A DNA stretch of 64,000 nt, from NCBI GenBank assembly GCA_020860605.1, contig JAJBTZ010000090.1:186001-250000 (forward strand), in the 5' to 3' direction. The translations under genes and the position numbers were made by a program. A model generated the notes under the pieces. The model was not told where the DNA came from. It ran no database searches and saw nothing but the letters and a program-made list of their open reading frames with translations. Shown in pieces: positions 58,023-64,000 of the stretch. Every line of letters begins with the position of its first letter. The stretch's first letter is position 1. This DNA is from Ruminococcus sp. (GTDB taxonomy: Bacteria; Bacillota; Clostridia; Oscillospirales; Ruminococcaceae).

Positions 58023-59762
58023 GTGAAACGCTGGTATAAATATGCAAAGCCATATTTGCCCCTCTTCATCATCACTCCTATATGTATGCTCGTTGAGGTT
58101 TTTGGCGAGGTCATTATTCCAAGGCTGATGGCGATTATCATCAACCAGCAGAATGCCGGGACGCTGACTCTCTCAACCTGCTTACTCGTTATGTTCGGAA
58201 TAGTTTTGTGTGCTGTCATCATGATGGCAGGCGGTGCCGGTGGCTCCTACTTCGGAGCCAAGGCATCGGTCAATTTCGCCTGCGACCTGAGGCAGGATGT
58301 ATTTGAGAAGGTGCAGACCTTCTCTTTTGCAAATATCGACCGATTCTCCACAAGCTCGCTCGTCACAAGACTCACAAACGACATCACTCAGATGCAGAAC
58401 TTTGTCAATCAGCTTCTGAGAATGGCATTCCGAGCACCAGGAATGATGATTATGGCACTTATTATGGCTATAACCATTAGTCCATCCCTCTCAGCGGTTT
58501 TCGCTGTGGCAATTCCCGTACTACTTTGTAGTGTCGGCCTGATTATCTTCAAAGGCTTCTCAAAATTCCAGACTGTTCAGAAAAAACTTGATGGTCTGAA
58601 TGCGACTGTACGTGAGAATGTAACCAACGTAAGAGTAGTAAAGAGCTTTGTAAGAGAAGACAAGGAAATCGACAAATTTGGCAAGGCAAACGGCGATTAT
58701 AAGTCGGCATCACTGAGTGCAATGAAGATCATGATTTTCATAACCCCTGTCATGACACTTATAATGAACGTAACAACGATTTGTATCATCTACTTTGGCG
58801 GACAGATAGTACTTGATAACGGCATGGAAGTCGGAGACCTGACTGCATTCATTACATATGCAGCTCAGATTCTTTCATCACTCATGATGGTTTCTATGCT
58901 TCTTATGACCTCGTCAAGAGCTTTGGTCAGCGCCAGAAGAATTTCTGAGGTTCTCGATGAAGAGCCTGACATTTCTGATGAAAATGCCGCTTTCCCGGAG
59001 CTTACAGTCAAGAACGGCGAGGTTGAATTCAAAAACGTCACCTTCCGTTACTACAAGAACTCCGAGGACAGCGTTCTGACAAATATCAACCTTAAGATTC
59101 CGGCACATTCAACCGTCGGCATAGTCGGGTCCACTGGTTGTGGAAAGACAACTCTCGTTTCCATGATTGCAAGGCTTTATGAAGCTGATGAGGGCGAGAT
59201 TCTTGTTGACGGTGTAAATGTCAAGGATTATTCACTCTATAACCTCCGTGAAGGAATAGGAATGGTGCTCCAGAACAACACCTTGTTCTCTGGAACCATT
59301 GAGGAGAACCTTCGCTGGGGCAACGAGAATGCAACTGAGGAAGAGATCAGAGCTGCTGCGAGCAGTGCCCAGGCAGACAAGTTTGTCTCCTCCTTCAAGG
59401 ATGGCTACAACACCACTATCGATCAGGGCGGTACCAACGTATCTGGCGGTCAGAAGCAGAGACTCTGCATAGCACGTGCTCTTCTCAAGAACCCAAAGGT
59501 ACTGATACTCGACGACTCGACCAGTGCTGTTGATACTGCAACTGAAGCTCAGATAAGAATGGCATTCCGCAATGAGCTCGCTGACTCAACAAAGATTATC
59601 ATCGCTCAGAGAATCAGTTCCGTAAAGGATGCTGACATGATAATCGTCATGAACGAGGGCAAGATCTCAGGAATTGGCACTCATGAAGAGCTTCTCGAAA
59701 ATAACGAGGCATATCAGGAGATCTACTACTCCCAGAATGACTCGGAAAAGAAGGCGGTGTGA
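58023..59762 (+). CDS. ABC exporter half-transporter with degenerate NBD
   Basis: Walker A GSTGCGKTT, signature VSGGQ, Walker B VLILDDSTSAVD, switch loop IIAQRISSV. Confidence 0.93.
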   Translation: MKRWYKYAKPYLPLFIITPICMLVEVFGEVIIPRLMAIIINQQNAGTLTLSTCLLVMFGIVLCAVIMMAGGAGGSYFGAKASVNFACDLRQDVFEKVQTFSFANIDRFSTSSLVTRLTNDITQMQNFVNQLLRMAFRAPGMMIMALIMAITISPSLSAVFAVAIPVLLCSVGLIIFKGFSKFQTVQKKLDGLNATVRENVTNVRVVKSFVREDKEIDKFGKANGDYKSASLSAMKIMIFITPVMTLIMNVTTICIIYFGGQIVLDNGMEVGDLTAFITYAAQILSSLMMVSMLLMTSSRALVSARRISEVLDEEPDISDENAAFPELTVKNGEVEFKNVTFRYYKNSEDSVLTNINLKIPAHSTVGIVGSTGCGKTTLVSMIARLYEADEGEILVDGVNVKDYSLYNLREGIGMVLQNNTLFSGTIEENLRWGNENATEEEIRAAASSAQADKFVSSFKDGYNTTIDQGGTNVSGGQKQRLCIARALLKNPKVLILDDSTSAVDTATEAQIRMAFRNELADSTKIIIAQRISSVKDADMIIVMNEGKISGIGTHEELLENNEAYQEIYYSQNDSEKKAV

Positions 59763-61702
59763 GTATGGCAAGAGACTTAACAGCGCTTCAGAAGCAGTAT
59801 AACAAAAGAGCTGCCGATCAGAAAGGCGGACCAGGCGGTCCTGGAGGTCCTGGACGCGGTCCAAGAGGTGGACGAGGCGATAACTCGAGGCCTAAGGACA
59901 CTGGAAAGGTAATCAGAAGGCTCGTCGGATACCTCACACAGTATAAATTCAGACTGGTTATGGTCCTTCTGTGTATGCTCATAACAACCATCACTTCCCT
60001 GTTCTGCTCATATCTGTTGGCTCCTATTATAAATAAGCTGACAGTTGCCGTTACTGGCGTTGAGCAGGAAATGAGTACGATGGAAAGACTTGCGGATAAC
60101 CTGCTGAAAAATATCACAGGTGATTGCGAGGTTATGGAGTACATAGTAAGAGTTGCTCTGGTTCTTCTTTGCATATACCTTGTAGGTATAGTCACGAACT
60201 ATTTGCAGTCACGTATCATGGTAACCGTTTCGCACAATGCGATCGAGAAGATCAGAAACGACCTCTTCGAGAAGCTCCAGAAGCTTCCTGTAAGGTATTT
60301 CGACTCTCATCCGACCGGCGAAATCATGTCGAGATTCACAAACGATATCGATAACATCGATACGATGATCAATAACACCCTGACTTCACTCATTTCGAGT
60401 GCTGTCACACTGGTTGGCACGTTTATCTTTATGATAACCACCAACTGGATTCTGACACTTGTGGTTATTGTGTTTATCCCGATATTTGCGTTTGGCGGTT
60501 CAGCTATTGCGAAGCGTTCTTCCAAATACTACAACGGCCAGCAGGCAGCTTTGGGTGCCGTGAACGGCTACGTTGAAGAAACCATCACCGGCCAGAAGGT
60601 CGTAAAGGTCTTCAACCATGAGGAAACAGCAGTTGAGGAGTTCAGCCAGCTCAACGACGATATGAGAGACAAACAATTCAGAGCTCAGTTCTGGGGTTCT
60701 GTAATGGGACCTATCATGGGCAACACCTCTCAAATCGCTTATGGCTTCACTATCGGTATCGGCGGAATTCTGATGCTGACTGGAAACCTTTCAACAGGTG
60801 CTCTGACAGTATTCTCGAACTACTCTAAGGAGTTCTCTCGTCCTATCAACCAGATGTCTCAGCAAATGTCAACCATCTTTGCAGCGCTTGCAGGAGCAGA
60901 GAGAGTCTTTGAGGTTATGGATTCCGAGCCTGAAGTTGCAGACGTTGAAAACGCTCTTACGACTCCTATAAAGGGTGAAATCGTTCTTAAGGATGTAACC
61001 TTCGGCTATGTTCCTGACAAGATTGTTCTTAAGCATATCAGCCTCTGGGCTCACCAGGGACAGAAGATCGCATTCGTCGGTTCAACAGGTGCCGGAAAGA
61101 CGACTGTCACGAATCTTCTGAACCGTTTCTATGACATCAACGAAGGTGAAATCCTGATTGATGGCCACGAGGTCAAGGAGTACAACCGTGAATACCTGAG
61201 ACAGAACATCGCTATGGTATTGCAGGACACTCACCTGTTCACTGGAACGGTTATGGAAAATATCCGCTATGGCAGACTTGACGCGACTGACGATGAAGTT
61301 ATCGCAGCTGCGAAGACTGCAAGCGCTCATTCCTTTATAATGAGGCTTGAAGACGGCTACAACACCGTTCTTGAAAGCGATGGAGCTAACCTCTCGCAAG
61401 GCCAGAGACAGCTTCTGAACATTGCAAGAGCAGCTCTCTCGAAGGCTCCGATACTCGTTCTGGACGAGGCTACGTCCTCAGTTGATACGAGAACCGAGCG
61501 CCACATTGAGCACGGTCTTGACAGGCTCATGAAGGGCAGAACGACATTTGTCATCGCCCACAGACTTTCGACCGTCCGAAATGCGGAAGCCATCATGGTT
61601 CTTGAAAACGGCGAGATTATTGAGCGTGGCAATCACGATGATTTACTCAAGCTCAAGGGCAGGTATTACGAACTGTATACTGGCAAGAAGGAGCTTGACT
61701 GA
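59759..61702 (+). CDS. ABC exporter half-transporter, Gly/Pro/Arg-rich N-terminus
   Basis: Walker A GSTGAGKTT, signature LSQGQ, Walker B LVLDEATSSVD, switch IAHRLSTV; GTG/ATG start overlapping previous stop. Confidence 0.93.
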   Translation: MSMARDLTALQKQYNKRAADQKGGPGGPGGPGRGPRGGRGDNSRPKDTGKVIRRLVGYLTQYKFRLVMVLLCMLITTITSLFCSYLLAPIINKLTVAVTGVEQEMSTMERLADNLLKNITGDCEVMEYIVRVALVLLCIYLVGIVTNYLQSRIMVTVSHNAIEKIRNDLFEKLQKLPVRYFDSHPTGEIMSRFTNDIDNIDTMINNTLTSLISSAVTLVGTFIFMITTNWILTLVVIVFIPIFAFGGSAIAKRSSKYYNGQQAALGAVNGYVEETITGQKVVKVFNHEETAVEEFSQLNDDMRDKQFRAQFWGSVMGPIMGNTSQIAYGFTIGIGGILMLTGNLSTGALTVFSNYSKEFSRPINQMSQQMSTIFAALAGAERVFEVMDSEPEVADVENALTTPIKGEIVLKDVTFGYVPDKIVLKHISLWAHQGQKIAFVGSTGAGKTTVTNLLNRFYDINEGEILIDGHEVKEYNREYLRQNIAMVLQDTHLFTGTVMENIRYGRLDATDDEVIAAAKTASAHSFIMRLEDGYNTVLESDGANLSQGQRQLLNIARAALSKAPILVLDEATSSVDTRTERHIEHGLDRLMKGRTTFVIAHRLSTVRNAEAIMVLENGEIIERGNHDDLLKLKGRYYELYTGKKELD

Positions 61703-61711
61703 TTCAAGTAT

Positions 61712-61747
61712 AAAAAAATCCGAGGCAGAGATGCCTCGGATTTTTTA
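61712..61747 (+). terminator. Terminator of MarR-ABC operon
   Basis: AAATCCGAGGCA-GAGA-TGCCTCGGATTTTTT. Confidence 0.9.
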
Positions 61748-61756
61748 TAGTTATAG

Positions 61757-61781
61757 CACGCTATATCACGCTATATATAGC
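61757..61781. repeat. 10-bp tandem repeat (CACGCTATAT x2) plus GCTATATATAGC palindrome
   Basis: Read directly from the sequence. Confidence 0.7.
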
Positions 61782-61785
61782 ATGA

Positions 61786-61809
61786 AAAAAGCACCCGAAT
61801 TGGGTGCTG
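61786..61809 (-). terminator. Terminator of tRNA-Ser
   Basis: GCACCCAATTCGGGTGC then TTTTTT on minus strand. Confidence 0.8.
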
Positions 61810-61815
61810 ATTTCT

Positions 61816-61905
61816 TGGCGGAGAAAGAGGGATTTGAACCCTCGCGCCGGTAACCCGACCTACTCCCTTAGCAGGGGAGCCCCTTCACCACTTGGGTATT
61901 TCTCC
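61816..61905 (-). tRNA. tRNA-Ser (anticodon GCT), CCA encoded
   Basis: GGAGAAA...TTTCTCC acceptor, CTCCC-CTGCTAA-GGGAG anticodon arm, long variable arm, GAGGGTTCAAATCCCTC T arm. Confidence 0.95.
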
Positions 61906-61999
61906 AGGTGACTGTGGTTTCCTGTCTATTTCGGCAGGCGACTATATTATTATAGCGACAGTCGGGGCAAAAGTCAAGTCTTTTTTAACATTTATTTTT

Positions 62000-63364
62000 T
62001 CAAACCTCAGTTTCGACTTTTTCAGTCTCTATAGATTCCTTCGGTCCCCACTTCGTGGTTTTGAAGAATGTTATGGACATAACAGTCGAGATGCTCCAGC
62101 CTACCGGCCAAGCACACCAGATTCCTGTGATTCCAAGCGAAGTTTTCGAAAGAACGAGCGCAAGGACAACCCTTATAATCAAATCCGTGAAAGTAGCAGC
62201 CATGAACTTCTTCATAAGGCCTGCACCTCTAAGAACTCCGTCGGTTACAAGCTTTGCTGCAACTACGAAGTAGAAGGGAGAAATGATTCGTAAGAACGAG
62301 ACACCAACGTCAACCGACTCCCCTGTTGGGCTTTCGAGAAAAAGATAGAGGATTCCGCTCGAGAATATCCAGTAGATGAGAACAATCGGCACACAGAGAA
62401 CAAATACAATCTTGAGGCCTGCCTTCCAGCCAAGATTGATTCTCGAGTATTTCTTCGCACCGAGGTTCTGGGCTGTGAAGCTTGAGATGCCGTTTCCGAG
62501 GGTTGTGAGAGAAGTGACGACCATGTTATTGAGCTTGACAGCTGCTGAATAGCCTGCCATTGCAGCGGTGCCGAAGCTGTTGATGACGCTCTGGATTATG
62601 ATATTTCCGACAGAGATGAAGCTCTGCTGCAAGATACTTGGAATAGCAACAACTGCAAACTGCTTGACACAATCCCACGAGAAAATCTGAACCTTGCCTT
62701 CGGTTTTGATCTTCGAGAAGCGGATGAAGACTACTGCAACTGCTAAAATGCAGCTGATTCCCTGACAGATAAGGGTTGCAAGTGCAACACCTGCTACTCC
62801 CATATCAAAAACCGCCACGAAGAGGATATCGACGCCGATATTCGCAACGGATGAACACATAAGGAAGAAGAACGGTGTTTTTGAATCGCCAAGAGCTGAG
62901 AAGATGCCTGTTGCGATATTATAGAAGAACATGAACGGAAGTCCACATATGTAAATGTCGAGATAGAGCTTTGAATCGGCGAAGACGTCTTCAGGGGTGT
63001 TTATAAGTCTCAGAAGTGTTCCGCAGAAAATAAGTCCGAAAATCATGAGGACGGCACAGAGAACAGCGCTGACAATAAGAGCCGAATATACAGCTGTTTT
63101 GAGCTCCTTATACTTCTTGGCACCGAAGAGTTGAGCTGAAATTACTGAGCACCCTATGTTGCAGCCGAAGGCAAATGCTATGAATATGAGAGTGATCTCG
63201 TAGCTGTTTCCTACTGCTGCAAGGGCGTCGTTTCCTATGAATTTTCCGGCAACAAGGCTGTCGGCTATATTGTAGAGCTGCTGAAATATGATGCTTCCAA
63301 ATAGCGGTATGCAGAATTTCAGCAGCACCTTAGTAGGGTCGGATGTGGTTAAATCTCTGTTCAT
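62000..63364 (-). CDS. MATE-family efflux transporter
   Basis: LLKFCIPLFGSIIFQQLYNIADSLVAGKFIGNDALAAVGNSYEI; about 12 TM segments; ATG 63364 (MNRDLTTSDPTK). Confidence 0.94.
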   Translation of the reverse strand: MNRDLTTSDPTKVLLKFCIPLFGSIIFQQLYNIADSLVAGKFIGNDALAAVGNSYEITLIFIAFAFGCNIGCSVISAQLFGAKKYKELKTAVYSALIVSAVLCAVLMIFGLIFCGTLLRLINTPEDVFADSKLYLDIYICGLPFMFFYNIATGIFSALGDSKTPFFFLMCSSVANIGVDILFVAVFDMGVAGVALATLICQGISCILAVAVVFIRFSKIKTEGKVQIFSWDCVKQFAVVAIPSILQQSFISVGNIIIQSVINSFGTAAMAGYSAAVKLNNMVVTSLTTLGNGISSFTAQNLGAKKYSRINLGWKAGLKIVFVLCVPIVLIYWIFSSGILYLFLESPTGESVDVGVSFLRIISPFYFVVAAKLVTDGVLRGAGLMKKFMAATFTDLIIRVVLALVLSKTSLGITGIWCAWPVGWSISTVMSITFFKTTKWGPKESIETEKVETEV

Positions 63365-63556
63365 CTTTTTCCTCCGCACGTTAAAAAAGCGTAAAAAGCT
63401 ATTGACTGATTTCCAAGCAAATATTATAATACCATTGTGGATTTCAGTCAATAAGAAAACCGACTTTTTTCGAGAATTCGTTTTATTAGTACCTTTTTCG
63501 AAAATCGGTTGAAAACTTTTTTAAAAATTGCGATTATTACTATGAGGTGAATTTAT

Positions 63557-64000
63557 ATGAAACTGATGATTGCTTCTGATATACACGGCTCTGCCTACTA
63601 CTGCAAGCTGCTTATGGAAAGATTCGGGCAGGAATCTCCTGAAAAGTTGATTCTATTGGGAGATATTTTATATCATGGTCCAAGAAATGACCTGCCTGAA
63701 GAGTATAATCCAAAAGAAGTGGCAAACATGCTGAATGGGATTTCGGACAGGATATTCTCAATAAGAGGCAACTGCGATTCAGAGGTGGATCAGATGATGC
63801 TTCACTTCCCTATTCTTTCAGACAGTGCGATTGTATATGCCGATGGGCATGAGTTTTATCTCACACACGGGCACAACTATGGTGAAACCAATCCCCCGCC
63901 GATTACGAATGGGACTATCCTCGTGTGTGGACACACTCATGTGCCGAAGTGTCAGGAATATGACGGATATATCTATGTAAATCCTGGTTCAGTATCGATT
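63557..64000 (+). CDS. YfcE-family metallophosphodiesterase, 3' truncated by window
   Basis: MKLMIASDIHGSAYYCKLLMERFG...LILLGDILYHGPRNDLPEEYNP...RGNCDSEVDQ...LTHGHNYG...CGHTHVPKC; open to the end. Confidence 0.93.
   Translation, partial: MKLMIASDIHGSAYYCKLLMERFGQESPEKLILLGDILYHGPRNDLPEEYNPKEVANMLNGISDRIFSIRGNCDSEVDQMMLHFPILSDSAIVYADGHEFYLTHGHNYGETNPPPITNGTILVCGHTHVPKCQEYDGYIYVNPGSVSI

Noticed and set aside
1-64000. CRISPR arrays, rRNA genes, transposases, phage modules, T-box or other recognisable riboswitches
   Set aside because: Looked for repeats with regular spacing, conserved leader motifs and hallmark proteins; none were seen. The upstream region of trpS is too short for a T-box.

Overview
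This 64 kb window looks like a chromosomal segment from a low-GC Gram-positive of clostridial type (Oscillospiraceae/Clostridia-like, inferred from gene content: PolC-type polymerase, MEP pathway, sporulation-associated families). It is gene-dense and mostly on the minus strand. Core content: proA (5' truncated by the window), ychF, trpS, a TtcA-like PP-loop protein, mnmA, the block polC-ispG-rseP-dxr-cdsA-uppS-frr-pyrH, gpsA-plsY-der, rpmF-yceD, pgi, dacF-like, an HPr-like protein, mtaB, gpmI-tpiA-pgk, trmL and a pyridoxamine kinase. It also has two tRNAs (Arg-CCU, Ser-GCU). I saw no rRNA, CRISPR array, prophage or transposase. The observations most worth checking are: (1) an ABC exporter gene whose only well-placed ATG is out of frame, with two in-phase A_AAA_AAG heptamers that would restore the frame by -1 slippage; (2) an overlapping gene pair encoding an internally duplicated DUF1538-like membrane protein and a PII-like protein; (3) a tandem pair of large FtsX-like permeases with no adjacent ATPase, preceded by a perfect 9-bp operator-like dyad over the -35; (4) a MarR-controlled ABC pair with one degenerate nucleotide-binding site; (5) a 59-aa smORF absent from the ORF track; (6) a SpoIID-like ORF that runs through its own terminator; and (7) a hairpin that buries the Shine-Dalgarno of a YlmC/YmxH gene. 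All family calls are from reading motifs and overall protein resemblance; no searches were run.
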